From the NCBI RefSeq assembly GCF_017329615.1, contig NZ_JAFMTW010000035.1, forward strand, positions 1-37,952: 37,952 bases of DNA, given 5' to 3'. This DNA comes from Alicyclobacillus suci (lineage in GTDB: Bacteria > Bacillota > Bacilli > Alicyclobacillales > Alicyclobacillaceae). Below, in pieces: positions 17,209 to 25,422 of this stretch (positions are counted from its first letter, which is position 1; each line of letters starts with the position of its first letter). Position numbers and translations under genes: made by a program. The notes beneath the pieces were generated by a model, which saw only the letters and a list, made by a program, of their open reading frames with translations, ran no database searches and was not told where the DNA came from.

Positions 17209-17607
17209 GTGCGCGATATAAATAATGTATTTCACCTGGCGATTCCAGCGAGAGACCTAGATGAGGCGTATACTTTCTACGTTGAAAAACTCGGCTGCAA
17301 ACTGGCACGGCGCTATGCAGACCGGATTACGCTAGACTTCTTTGGCGACCAAGTCGTCTGTCACCTATCCCCAGATTACGACCAGGAGCCAAAGATGTAC
17401 CCTCGCCACTTTGGCGTAACCTTCCGCGACAGAGCCCAATTCGACAACCTCTATAAGCTTGCCAAGCAGCGTGAGATCCCATTCTTTCAAGATATGTCGC
17501 TTCGATTCGAAGGGCTCATCGAAGAGCATCTCACGTTTTTTCTGATTGATCCGTCGAACAATCTACTCGAATTCAAATATTATCACGACGAGCGCATGAT
17601 GTATTGA
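17209..17607 (+). CDS. VOC-family (glyoxalase/dioxygenase-like) protein
   Basis: 132-residue protein with the paired beta-alpha-beta-beta-beta units of the vicinal oxygen chelate superfamily. The first unit opens with VFHLAIPARDLDEAYTFY (His as likely metal ligand), and the second closes with FLIDPSNNLLEFKYY, whose Glu is the usual last metal ligand. RHFGVTF in the middle supplies a further His. The family covers glyoxalases, ring-cleaving dioxygenases and resistance proteins; a single-domain protein like this could be any of them. Start is GTG at 17209, with GGAGGA 8 bases before it. A long hairpin follows the gene. The gene stands alone, convergent with the potassium importer. Confidence 0.85.
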   Translation: MRDINNVFHLAIPARDLDEAYTFYVEKLGCKLARRYADRITLDFFGDQVVCHLSPDYDQEPKMYPRHFGVTFRDRAQFDNLYKLAKQREIPFFQDMSLRFEGLIEEHLTFFLIDPSNNLLEFKYYHDERMMY

Positions 17608-17643
17608 CACGATGGATGAACAAAAACAGGCCGCCCGGATGGA

Positions 17644-17693
17644 CTGAGTAGGGGCAGCGGGAACCAATCTCGGTCGATGCCGCCCCTACTCAG
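17644..17693. terminator. long inverted repeat between convergent genes
   Basis: CTGAGTAGGGGC (17644-17655) pairs perfectly with GCCCCTACTCAG (17682-17693), and the stem extends by two more pairs past one mismatch. No U-tract follows on either strand. It lies between the VOC gene (ends 17607) and the potassium importer gene (ends 17725), so it may stop or stabilise transcripts of both. Confidence 0.5.
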
Positions 17694-17724
17694 CCCCCTC
17701 CACTCACCACAGGATGTCGCTACA

Positions 17725-19605
17725 TCACCGCGGAAGGCGGTACGGAACCGCCAATACCTTCACGGATTTGTTCAATACGAGCCAGGCCATCAAGACGCTC
17801 CCCGTCTTGTTATGGAGAAGTTTATGCCACCATCTCTTCGTGATGAATTGCGGTACAACAACGGTGATATCCTCTGGGTCATAAAAATCCAATTCCAGTT
17901 CTATAAACCGCTGGATTCGACGCGCAACCGAACGATACTGCGAATGAATCACCACCAAACGGACACCTGCATTCAATTTATCCCACTGAGCCCGTATTTT
18001 TTTCTCTGCCTCAAGCTCTTCCTCTGGACTATTCCCCGATACCACGGACACAGCCACGACGTGTTTGAAATTCGCCAAAGCATATTCCAGTGCATGCACA
18101 GACGACTTATTAATGGACGCAATCGGCACCAGCGTGATGGTATCCCGGTCTGGTTTAAGCGGGCGTGAAAAATCGTATTTGAGATCTTCCCGCACTTGTT
18201 GATAGTGGCGCTGGATTTTGCTGAAGGTGATGACCATCAGTGGCACGCAGACAATCACGAGCCATGCGCCACTTGTAAAGCGCGTGATGCCAAAAATCAA
18301 GCAGGCTCCGGCTGTAAGTGCCAATCCACACGCACTGCCAATGGCACGCGTCAACCACTTCCCTTCACGTCTCCGGATGGTTCGCACAACCATACCGAGT
18401 TGCGAAACACTAAAAGTGTAAAAGACCGATACACCGTACAGCGGCATCAATTCATTCACTCGTGCGTGAAACCCAATGGTCAGGGCCAAGGAGATCAGTG
18501 TCAAAAACACGATACCGTTGCTGTAGACGAGCCTATCCCCCTTATGTAACAGCCAGCGGGGCATAAACCCGTCGCGCGCCATCGACGACCACAGGGCCGG
18601 GCAGCCGGTAAAAGCCGTATTGGCCGCAATGGCAAGAATGCACATCGTAGAGACAGAGATGATAACAGTGATAAGATACCCCAATCCATGTGTCCCAAAG
18701 AGAACCATCGACTCTTGATTAATCAGCGGTACATCCGGGTTGTACGTCAAGCCGTGCAGCATAGCCGTCCCGGAGACAATCAGGAACAGCAAGCTCAACG
18801 TAATGACCAGTGTAAGCAACAACCGTTGCGCACGCAGTGGCGATGGTGCCTTAAAAATCGGGACAGAATTGGACACCGCTTCGACACCCGTAAGTGCACT
18901 ACAACCATTTGCAAACATCCGTAAGAACAAAAACAAGCTCATTCCCTGGACAGCGTGCATACCAGCGAGTGAGGGTACGTGAATTGCAGCCGGGTTTTGA
19001 ATCGCCCTCACCACTGCCGTGATGCCAAGGGCAATGATGCATCCAATAAAAATGTACGTAAATGGAACAAATACATTGGCCGATTCACTCGTGCCACGCA
19101 AGTTGATGACCATGATAATTAACGTCAAGATGACGTTGGCCAAAAGTTTATGATGGCCGATAAAGGGAACAACGGGCCCAATCGCGTCGATTCCCGCAGC
19201 AATGGATACCGCGACAGTCAACGTGTATCCAACAATCAGCGTCGAGGCTGCCGATAACCCCCAAAACTTCCCTAAATCATGAAGGCCAATTGCGTAGGCG
19301 CCGCCACCGCGCGGGTATTCATGAATAATGCCCCGGTATGCTAGATATAACAAAAATGCAAGGGCTACGATAATAAACGTCCCCAACATCGAGAAACCGA
19401 GGACGTCAGAGATATACGCCTTCGCACTCGTCGCACCGACGACTGAGGCCAAAATCAACTCCATTTGGTCTGTTGCATAAGCGACGCTCGACAGCGCATC
19501 CGGCGTCATCACCGCCATTCCCTTGAGAACGCCTATCTTGGAATGACCTGATTCACGCGTCTTAAGCGGCCGACCAATCAGTAACCTCTTCAGTGTTGTA
19601 GCCAA
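17725..19605 (-). CDS. KimA-like potassium importer (APC family)
   Basis: Membrane transporter of 626 residues: about 12 membrane segments to roughly residue 450 and then a cytosolic C-terminal domain. The N-terminus LKRLLIGRPLKTRESGHSKI, then TPDALSSVAYATDQ and YPRGGGAYAIG, match the KimA (YdaO) high-affinity potassium-proton symporter of Bacillus (607 residues). The C-terminal part (LVPIASINKSSVHALEYALA, then HSQYRSVARRIQRF) fits its cytosolic regulatory domain. Start is TTG at 19605, with GGGGG about 8 bases before. Bacillus kimA is controlled by a c-di-AMP riboswitch; I could not make out that motif here. Other broad-specificity APC transporters of the same group remain possible. Confidence 0.8.
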   Translation of the reverse strand: MATTLKRLLIGRPLKTRESGHSKIGVLKGMAVMTPDALSSVAYATDQMELILASVVGATSAKAYISDVLGFSMLGTFIIVALAFLLYLAYRGIIHEYPRGGGAYAIGLHDLGKFWGLSAASTLIVGYTLTVAVSIAAGIDAIGPVVPFIGHHKLLANVILTLIIMVINLRGTSESANVFVPFTYIFIGCIIALGITAVVRAIQNPAAIHVPSLAGMHAVQGMSLFLFLRMFANGCSALTGVEAVSNSVPIFKAPSPLRAQRLLLTLVITLSLLFLIVSGTAMLHGLTYNPDVPLINQESMVLFGTHGLGYLITVIISVSTMCILAIAANTAFTGCPALWSSMARDGFMPRWLLHKGDRLVYSNGIVFLTLISLALTIGFHARVNELMPLYGVSVFYTFSVSQLGMVVRTIRRREGKWLTRAIGSACGLALTAGACLIFGITRFTSGAWLVIVCVPLMVITFSKIQRHYQQVREDLKYDFSRPLKPDRDTITLVPIASINKSSVHALEYALANFKHVVAVSVVSGNSPEEELEAEKKIRAQWDKLNAGVRLVVIHSQYRSVARRIQRFIELELDFYDPEDITVVVPQFITKRWWHKLLHNKTGSVLMAWLVLNKSVKVLAVPYRLPR

Positions 19606-19807
19606 AATGCAAATCCCCCAAATGTCAATGGTCGAATACCCAGCCGAAGCGGCGTTTTAAAATGGTTTGCCCGCAAAACACAGTGATAATGTACTACGAA
19701 TTGAACCTTGTGGAAACGACTTTTTTTCAACATTGGTATCAAAGTCAATATCCAGGAATCGGAATGTCCTCACAATACCCGATAAGTTGCCGTTACGCCG
19801 ACGCACG

Positions 19808-19845
19808 AAAAAAACGAACCCCAGCGAAACTGCTGGGGTTCGTTT
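19808..19845 (-). terminator. intrinsic terminator after the HtrA-type protease gene
   Basis: A 14-base perfect stem, AAACGAACCCCAGC (19812-19825) with its complement at 19832-19845, is followed on the minus strand by a run of eight T. It lies 41 bases past the protease stop codon. Confidence 0.9.
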
Positions 19846-19886
19846 CATCTGTTGCTATCAACTTGGAGGTGAAGCAGTTTGAATCG

Positions 19887-21185
19887 TCAGTCGCCAAAGC
19901 CTGAGAATGGATCCAACGGGTCTTGACCGTCATCGCCGGAACCGTAGCTGTTCGGCACACCGCCACCTTGTGCACTGCTGCTGTCACTACTGTTACCCGT
20001 ATCATTTATGCTCTCTTGTTGCCCAACTTTAACATCCAAGGTCTTTTTCGTATTGCCGCGATACACAGTGACCTTGACCGTTTGACCTGGCTGCAATTTA
20101 AACAGCGCTGTCCGCAAATCCGCAATGCCCTGCACTTCTGTGCCGTTGATGGCGATAATCACGTCCCCCGCTTTCAGGCCTGCATTTTTCGCGTTTGCCG
20201 ACGTCACAGAAGAAACATACACGCCGTAGTTCACTGGGACGTTCGCATAGCCCTCAGGGATTTCCGACATATCATAGCCCTCAATGCCAATGGATGGGTG
20301 CACCGCGTGCCCCGTCTGGATGATTTCGGACGTGATTTGTCGGACCTCGTTGGATGGAATCGCAAAGCCCATTCCTTCAAAGTCCTGCTCAACAATTTTG
20401 CTACTGTTGATGCCAATCATCTGGCCGGATGCATTCAAGAGTGGGCCACCACTGTTGCCTGGGTTAATGGCCGCATCCGTCTGAATGACTGATTGATAAT
20501 CCAGCGTCTGTTCGGATGTCGGTTCTTCGACCGGCATCGTGCGCTGGCTGCCACTGACAATGCCTGCGGTCACAGTGTCAGCGAAATCTAGCCCCATTGG
20601 CGTACCGATGGCAATGGCCGGCTCGCCCACTTGGATATTATCGGAGTTGGCAAATTGAATCGGCTGTACCGATTGGAAGTTCGAGACCGGCACCTTCAGT
20701 ACAGCTAAGTCCGTATACGGGTCGGTTCCTACCACGGTAGCCTGCACGCGCTTATTCGACTGCAGCACGATATCGACCTTGGTGCCCCCTTCAACCACGT
20801 GGTTATTGGTCACGATATACGCGTTGTTCCCATTTTTATAAAAGTAGACGCCAGAACCAATGTCAGATTCTTGTGTCTGTGATTGCTGGTTAAAGAAGTC
20901 GCTGGTTGTCGTGTAATTCACGACCGCCACGACATCTGGCTCAACTTGTTTCACCACTTTTGTAATGTCAGAGTTGACATTGACATTGACACTTTGCGCC
21001 ACTGGTGTCGTCGTCGTGGCAGAGCCACCGGTCGTATTGACACCACCGTTGTGCCCGGCCACGAATGGTGTCACTGCCAGCGTCGCGCCAGCACCGATTA
21101 GCGCTGACAACACCACCGTCGCCGCCCACTTCCAGGTCTCACGTTTTGCTATGTTTTCAGAAGGCTTGGAACGATAGTATCCCAT
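19887..21185 (-). CDS. S1C serine protease, HtrA/DegP type, membrane-anchored
   Basis: Extracytoplasmic quality-control protease of 432 residues. Layout: short basic N-terminus, one membrane segment (about 20-42), a Thr/Val-rich linker, a trypsin-like domain with catalytic His129 (TNNHVV), Asp159 (YTDLAVLKV) and Ser245 (NPGNSGGPLL), then one PDZ domain (about 298-388) containing AGLKAGDVIIAING. The acidic Gly/Ser-rich tail ends with DPFSGFGD. This is the HtrA/HtrB/YyxA design of Bacilli. The frame is open for 20 more codons, but the ATG at 21185 has GGGGGG at proper spacing. It ends before a strong terminator and is monocistronic. In Bacillus such genes answer to CssRS or WalRK; no matching site was identified here. 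Confidence 0.93.
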   Translation of the reverse strand: MGYYRSKPSENIAKRETWKWAATVVLSALIGAGATLAVTPFVAGHNGGVNTTGGSATTTTPVAQSVNVNVNSDITKVVKQVEPDVVAVVNYTTTSDFFNQQSQTQESDIGSGVYFYKNGNNAYIVTNNHVVEGGTKVDIVLQSNKRVQATVVGTDPYTDLAVLKVPVSNFQSVQPIQFANSDNIQVGEPAIAIGTPMGLDFADTVTAGIVSGSQRTMPVEEPTSEQTLDYQSVIQTDAAINPGNSGGPLLNASGQMIGINSSKIVEQDFEGMGFAIPSNEVRQITSEIIQTGHAVHPSIGIEGYDMSEIPEGYANVPVNYGVYVSSVTSANAKNAGLKAGDVIIAINGTEVQGIADLRTALFKLQPGQTVKVTVYRGNTKKTLDVKVGQQESINDTGNSSDSSSAQGGGVPNSYGSGDDGQDPLDPFSGFGD

Positions 21186-21320
21186 CTGACTGTCCCCCCG
21201 CAGGTCGTTATGTTCTTTCAAGCTACTGTTATCATGCCGTATCAACCTTGAAGAATCCTCGAATCCAGCCCAACTTTACAGCATTTCCTCACGAATCACT
21301 ATCCATGCCAAAGCACATCA

Positions 21321-21350
21321 AGAAAAGGGCCCAGTTCGGGGCCCTTTTCT
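21321..21350. terminator. hairpin terminator between two minus-strand genes
   Basis: AGAAAAGGGCCC (21321-21332) and GGGCCCTTTTCT (21339-21350) form a perfect 12-bp stem with a 6-base loop. It lies 74 bases past the end of the MhqD-like hydrolase gene on the minus strand. The T-run is part of the stem. Confidence 0.8.
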
Positions 21351-21423
21351 TATTGTATACCTTTGCGACGTCCCTCAAACAACGACAGTCAGCGTAGAAG
21401 ACAAGAATCATATGGAATTTTCG

Positions 21424-22062
21424 TCAGCTTCCAAAATTCTGTTCGTACCACGCCTTCGCCACCTGTAATTCCGGCTGCATTAAACCGTGTCCTCCTGGAT
21501 GAAAGCGCAACACAGCCGCCGCACCTTGCACCTTTAGCAATTCTGCCAGACGGTTGGTTTCTGCTTGTGGAATGAGCGAATCGACTTCGCCAGCCGACAA
21601 CAAGACAGGCTTGCCGCGCAACGGCTGCGTGTCAGTAGCATCTGTCGGCGCAAATGGGACCATGGGCCGGAATAACAGAGCGCCCGCAAAGACGTCCGGA
21701 TGTCGCAGAAGAATGCTCGCCGCAATATTGGCGCCATTTGAATAGCCAACCGCAATTCGCTTGCCTGGATGTATGCCATAGGTTTCGGAAGCCACACGCA
21801 GGAAGTCAGCCAATTCATCGGTTCTGTACAACAAGTCTTCCTGGTCAAAGACGCCCTCCGCCAAACGGCGAAAAAAACGCGGCATCCCGCCCTCCAACAC
21901 CTTGCCGCGTACACCAAGCAGCGCCGCGTCATCCGCCAAAAAACGCCCCAGTGGAATCAGGTCTTGTTCATTGCCGCCCGTGCCATGCAATAACACCAAT
22001 GTATGAGCATCCGTACCGGATGAAGACGGAACGTATTCGTGGATAAAGTCCAATTGTGTCAT
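21424..22062 (-). CDS. alpha/beta hydrolase, MhqD-like carboxylesterase
   Basis: Cytosolic hydrolase of 212 residues, phospholipase/carboxylesterase family. The triad is visible: Ser in VGYSNGAN (about residue 109), Asp in SAGEVDSLIP (about 163) and His in HPGGHGL (about 193). LVLLHGTGGNEQDLIPLGR forms the oxyanion region. This subgroup includes Bacillus MhqD, linked to quinone and hydroquinone detoxification. ATG at 22062 with AGGAGGATTC before it. A near-palindrome at 22122-22140 lies in the promoter area, consistent with MarR-type control. It is a single gene, ending before the 21321 terminator and divergent from the asparaginase gene. Confidence 0.87.
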   Translation of the reverse strand: MTQLDFIHEYVPSSSGTDAHTLVLLHGTGGNEQDLIPLGRFLADDAALLGVRGKVLEGGMPRFFRRLAEGVFDQEDLLYRTDELADFLRVASETYGIHPGKRIAVGYSNGANIAASILLRHPDVFAGALLFRPMVPFAPTDATDTQPLRGKPVLLSAGEVDSLIPQAETNRLAELLKVQGAAAVLRFHPGGHGLMQPELQVAKAWYEQNFGS

Positions 22063-22121
22063 GAGAATCCTCCTGAACGCTCACAAACTGTCCAATTGCG
22101 TTACGGACAGCCTACAATATA

Positions 22122-22140
22122 AACTTACTTTTGTAAAGTT
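22122..22140. promoter_or_regulatory. operator-like near-palindrome
   Basis: AACTTACTTTTGTAAAGTT has perfect 5-base outer arms. It lies 60-78 bases upstream of the MhqD-like gene start. A TATATT on the minus strand directly follows it, which could be the -10. A repressor site is inferred from position only. Confidence 0.3.
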
Positions 22141-22260
22141 ACAGAAGCAGAACGGATACGACGACTCATACAGGCCGCAACCTTTCCTCACTGTCACATA
22201 ATTTTTCGACCTGGCGCAATAATATCTTGGCCAAAATCATTCACAAACGAGGGAAAAACA

Positions 22261-23277
22261 TTGAATATACTGGTCGAGGAAACGAGAGCGGGCGTCGTCG
22301 ATAACGTTCACCTCGGGCATATCGCCGTCGTCAACGCAGATGGGAAAGTACTGTATCACTACGGCGACCCGAACTACATGACCTACGGCCGATCCGCCCT
22401 GAAACCCATGCAAGCCATTCCCATTATTGAAACCGGTGCCGCCGACCACTTCCAATTTGAGGACGCAGACCTAGCTATCTTCTGTGCCTCCCACAGTGGG
22501 GAAGAACGTCACCGTTCACGCGTCCGAGCGATTCTCAAACAAATCGGCAAGGACGAGCACGACCTCGAATGTGGCGTGATGGCTCCAATTAGTAAAACGA
22601 GTAACGAGGAGCTCATTCGCAGCGGGCAAAAGGCTGATCCGGTATGCAATTGTTGTTCGGGTGTCCATGCCGGGATGTTGGCGACAGCCGTGTACCTTGG
22701 TGAGGACACACACGGGTATGTACACAAAGATCATCCTGTGCAACGCCGAGTCGCACAGGCAGTCGCAAATGTCGTCGGGTTGCCAGTCACAGAGATTCAC
22801 ACGGGACTCGACGGATGTGATATCCCAACGTACTATCTGCCGCTCAAACATCTGGCGTGGGGATTTGCACGCCTCGCACAACCAAAAGGGCTGGACGAAA
22901 GCCAGCAAAACGCCATTGTCCGAATTGTCGAAGCAATGGACAAGCGGCCAGACATGGTCACCGAAAAAAACATCTATAGCGCGAAGCTCATTCGTGCATT
23001 TGAAGGACGAATTTTGGCCAAAGAAGGGGCGAAGGGCGTATTCTGCCTGTTTGACAGGGAACGTGAACTCGGTGTCGCTGTAAAAATTGCCGACGGCGGC
23101 GCAGAACCGATTCCCGCAGTGGTCAATGAAATTCTTCGCCAGTTGGACATTGGTACGAATGGACCATTGGACGAGTTGACCAGCTACGACCGAGAAAGCA
23201 TTAAAAATATCCCGGGCCACGTCGTTGGCTACATGGAGCCAAGATTTTCCCTAAGCCAGACATCGCGTGGCGTCTAA
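22261..23277 (+). CDS. asparaginase, Asparaginase_II family
   Basis: Hydrolase of 338 residues releasing aspartate and ammonia from asparagine, of the Asparaginase_II family (not the classical AnsA type). The family blocks are seen: VEETRAGVVDNVHLGHIAVV at the N-terminus, RSALKPMQAIPIIE (about 43-56), IFCASHSGEERH (about 74-85), CCSGVHAGMLA (about 136-146) and LDGCDIPTYYLPL (about 180-192). Start is TTG at 22261, with GAGGG 7 bases before it; no other start lies close. It is divergent from the MhqD-like gene, and its stop codon overlaps that of the convergent DNA ligase gene by 3 bases. No signal peptide is seen, so cytosolic. Confidence 0.87.
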   Translation: MNILVEETRAGVVDNVHLGHIAVVNADGKVLYHYGDPNYMTYGRSALKPMQAIPIIETGAADHFQFEDADLAIFCASHSGEERHRSRVRAILKQIGKDEHDLECGVMAPISKTSNEELIRSGQKADPVCNCCSGVHAGMLATAVYLGEDTHGYVHKDHPVQRRVAQAVANVVGLPVTEIHTGLDGCDIPTYYLPLKHLAWGFARLAQPKGLDESQQNAIVRIVEAMDKRPDMVTEKNIYSAKLIRAFEGRILAKEGAKGVFCLFDRERELGVAVKIADGGAEPIPAVVNEILRQLDIGTNGPLDELTSYDRESIKNIPGHVVGYMEPRFSLSQTSRGV

Positions 23278-24260
23278 TTGGGGCGAGGCGGCGCCTGGTC
23301 GTCAAACACACACTGGTTTACGGGGATATCGACAAACGACTGGATGCTAGGTTGCCGCAGCGTACCACCAGGTGTCCAATCGGCAAACTGAATCTTCACC
23401 GCAAACCGAGGCGCAAGCCAATGGGCGTCGCGATGCCTATCCGGTTGATTGACGAATGGCCGCGTGTCTGTCACATGCGGCCGAAACTTCTCTTTTAAAA
23501 GACGCCACTGCGTTTTACTGAAGCGCCCGGTGCCCGCGTGTCCGATGTACCAGAGTCGACCCCTGGTGTCATATTGTCCAACCAACAATGCGTTCACCGC
23601 GCCACTGTCATCCACTGTAAACCCGCCAATCACGGCAATCAGATCTTGATAATTTTTTACCTTCACCCACAAGTCTGACTTTCCGCCGAGGATATACGGC
23701 GAGTCGGGCTGTTTGAGGACGATACCTTCCATGCCATACGACTTCACTACCTCAAATAATGCGAAGGCATCGTCGTGCGTACGCACTTGTTGAACATTTG
23801 GATGGGACTTAAGTACGGAGGATAACCGCTCGAAGCGTTGTACGTATGGGCGCGTCGTCAACCATTCTCCGTTGTGGTACAAAATATCAAAGACCATATA
23901 AGTGATGGGCACAGCTTTTTGGGCCAAGGCGACGCTGTCTCGCCTGCGCACGCCATCCCGCCGCATCACCTCGTGGAAACTCGGCTTGTTATCTGGCCCC
24001 AGCGCGATGATCTCGCCGTCTAAAATCACCGAATCACCCGTACAGTAGGTGTCGATGGCAGACAGCTCCGGATATTGCATGGTGCGCTCACGCCGTTTGC
24101 GGTTGAACAAACGCACGGCATTGCCGTCGAAATAGGTCAGCACGCGCACGCCATCCCACTTGATTTGGGGCAACCATATCCCTTGCGTTGGAATTGCATC
24201 GCGACGTATCGGTTCAAAGGGAACGACCGGATCCAAAAATGAACCCCTCGCAATCTTCAC
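23274..24260 (-). CDS. ATP-dependent DNA ligase, LigD ligase domain alone
   Basis: 328-residue DNA ligase that seals breaks, matching the ligase domain of LigD used in non-homologous end joining. Motif I is QIKWDGVRV, with the adenylated Lys34; motif III LDGEII (80-85), motif IV EGIVLK (178-183) and motif V WVKVKN (198-203) follow. The last third (about 205-315) is the OB-fold domain. The polymerase part is a separate gene 1.2 kb away in the other orientation. Start is GTG at 24260 with GAGGAGGAT about 10 bases before. It follows the sugar kinase gene by 57 bases on the same strand, and the two may share a transcript. No nuclease domain is present. Confidence 0.9.
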   Translation of the reverse strand: MKIARGSFLDPVVPFEPIRRDAIPTQGIWLPQIKWDGVRVLTYFDGNAVRLFNRKRRERTMQYPELSAIDTYCTGDSVILDGEIIALGPDNKPSFHEVMRRDGVRRRDSVALAQKAVPITYMVFDILYHNGEWLTTRPYVQRFERLSSVLKSHPNVQQVRTHDDAFALFEVVKSYGMEGIVLKQPDSPYILGGKSDLWVKVKNYQDLIAVIGGFTVDDSGAVNALLVGQYDTRGRLWYIGHAGTGRFSKTQWRLLKEKFRPHVTDTRPFVNQPDRHRDAHWLAPRFAVKIQFADWTPGGTLRQPSIQSFVDIPVNQCVFDDQAPPRPN

Positions 24261-24317
24261 ATAACGTAGGTATCCTCCTCATACTTGGAAGAAAACGCAC
24301 AACCTATACAGGGGCCA

Positions 24318-25265
24318 TCACGACAAAGTCTCTTTCAGATCTGCTGCGGTTGGAAACGCGGCCATCGTTCCTCGATGCCCGGCCGTCCAAGCGCCAACGC
24401 GATTGGCCAACAAGAGGGCCTCTTCCAACTCTTCTGTCGAGAGGCGTTCAAGCGATTCTTTGAACGTCCTGAGCGTCATCAGAAGCGCACCGAGAAACGC
24501 ATCCCCCGCTCCCGTCGTATCCACGGCCTCAACGGCTACACCCGGAACTGCACCAGTCCGATTGCCGAGTTGATAAGCACATCCTTTCGCGCCGAGCGTC
24601 GCCACCACGAGCTTCTCTGGGGCCGCCAGCTCTGCCAATCCCTTTTCGATATCCGTACAGCCCGTCAAAAGAAACAGTTCCTCCTCTGACACCTTAACTA
24701 GGTTCGCCTTCTCCACACCCAGGCGCATTTGAACGCGCGCTGACTCCTCGTTCGGCCACAAGGAGGCTCTCCAGTTCGGGTCAAACGACACCGTCACACC
24801 GTGACACTGCGCATAGTCCACCGCGGCCCACGTAGCTTCCCGTGCAGGGGAATGGGTTAAAGATAAAGCGCCGAAGTGAAAAAATCGCGACTGCGCAATC
24901 AGCTCATAGCACACGTCTTCCGGGCGAAGCAAGGTATCCGCGCCGGGATTGCGGGCAAATGTAAAATCCCGCTCACCCGCCGCATCAATTCGGACGAATG
25001 CCAAAGTGGTCCTATCCTCACTCGTTCGCATCACCCCCGTCGCATCAATTTGATAAGCGTCAAGCGTCGCGGTGAGAAAGTCTCCAAACCGGTCATCCCC
25101 AACCATGCCAATAAAGGCCGTCCGCCCGTTTAACCGCGTGGCTGCTGCCAAGACGTTGGCTGGCGCGCCCCCCGCATCGCCTTGCATCTGTGGAGGCGCT
25201 GCGGTCGATTCAGTCATCGTGATGTCGACCAACAACTCGCCGAGTGCGACGATATCATAACGCAT
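24318..25265 (-). CDS. PfkB-family carbohydrate kinase (fructokinase-like)
   Basis: Sugar kinase of 315 residues in the ribokinase/PfkB fold. It opens with IVALGELLVDI and has GDAGGAPANVLAAATRL (29-45), the first PfkB signature, then VDTTGAGDAFLGALL (248-262), with catalytic Asp255. Phe- and Trp-containing segments such as FDPNWRASLWP follow the fructokinase subgroup. Fructose is the best guess; 2-keto-3-deoxygluconate or ribose are alternatives. The frame reaches upstream to a TTG at 25289, but the ATG at 25265 gives the usual N-terminus and has AAAGGA 11 bases upstream. It lies between the two LigD part-genes and reads toward the ligase gene. Confidence 0.88.
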   Translation of the reverse strand: MRYDIVALGELLVDITMTESTAAPPQMQGDAGGAPANVLAAATRLNGRTAFIGMVGDDRFGDFLTATLDAYQIDATGVMRTSEDRTTLAFVRIDAAGERDFTFARNPGADTLLRPEDVCYELIAQSRFFHFGALSLTHSPAREATWAAVDYAQCHGVTVSFDPNWRASLWPNEESARVQMRLGVEKANLVKVSEEELFLLTGCTDIEKGLAELAAPEKLVVATLGAKGCAYQLGNRTGAVPGVAVEAVDTTGAGDAFLGALLMTLRTFKESLERLSTEELEEALLLANRVGAWTAGHRGTMAAFPTAADLKETLS

Positions 25266-25422
25266 AGGAATGAACATCCTTTCAAACAAAGTTGCGTGAC
25301 GCGTTTCAGTTGATCAGTACAAAGCGGCAAACATAACACCTGACCAATGCACCAGCCCATGCATCTTTTGTGCAACGTCGTGCCACACTATAAAGGAAAT
25401 ACGTGATCTTCGGGAGACTCCA

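Noticed and set aside
16926..17225. 99-residue plus-strand ORF upstream of the VOC gene
   Set aside because: Composition is Ser/Thr-rich and not protein-like, no ribosome site at its first start, and it runs into the VOC gene in another frame. Only its 3' half is kept as a doubtful broken gene.
19606..19811. Possible c-di-AMP (ydaO-type) riboswitch before the KimA-like gene
   Set aside because: Searched by eye because Bacillus kimA has one. Only a small GCCG/CGGC hairpin was seen and the conserved blocks were not recognisable. A covariance-model search would decide.
22516..23220. Long open frame antisense to the asparaginase gene
   Set aside because: The plus strand has clear family blocks across the whole length; the antisense frame is a codon-usage shadow.
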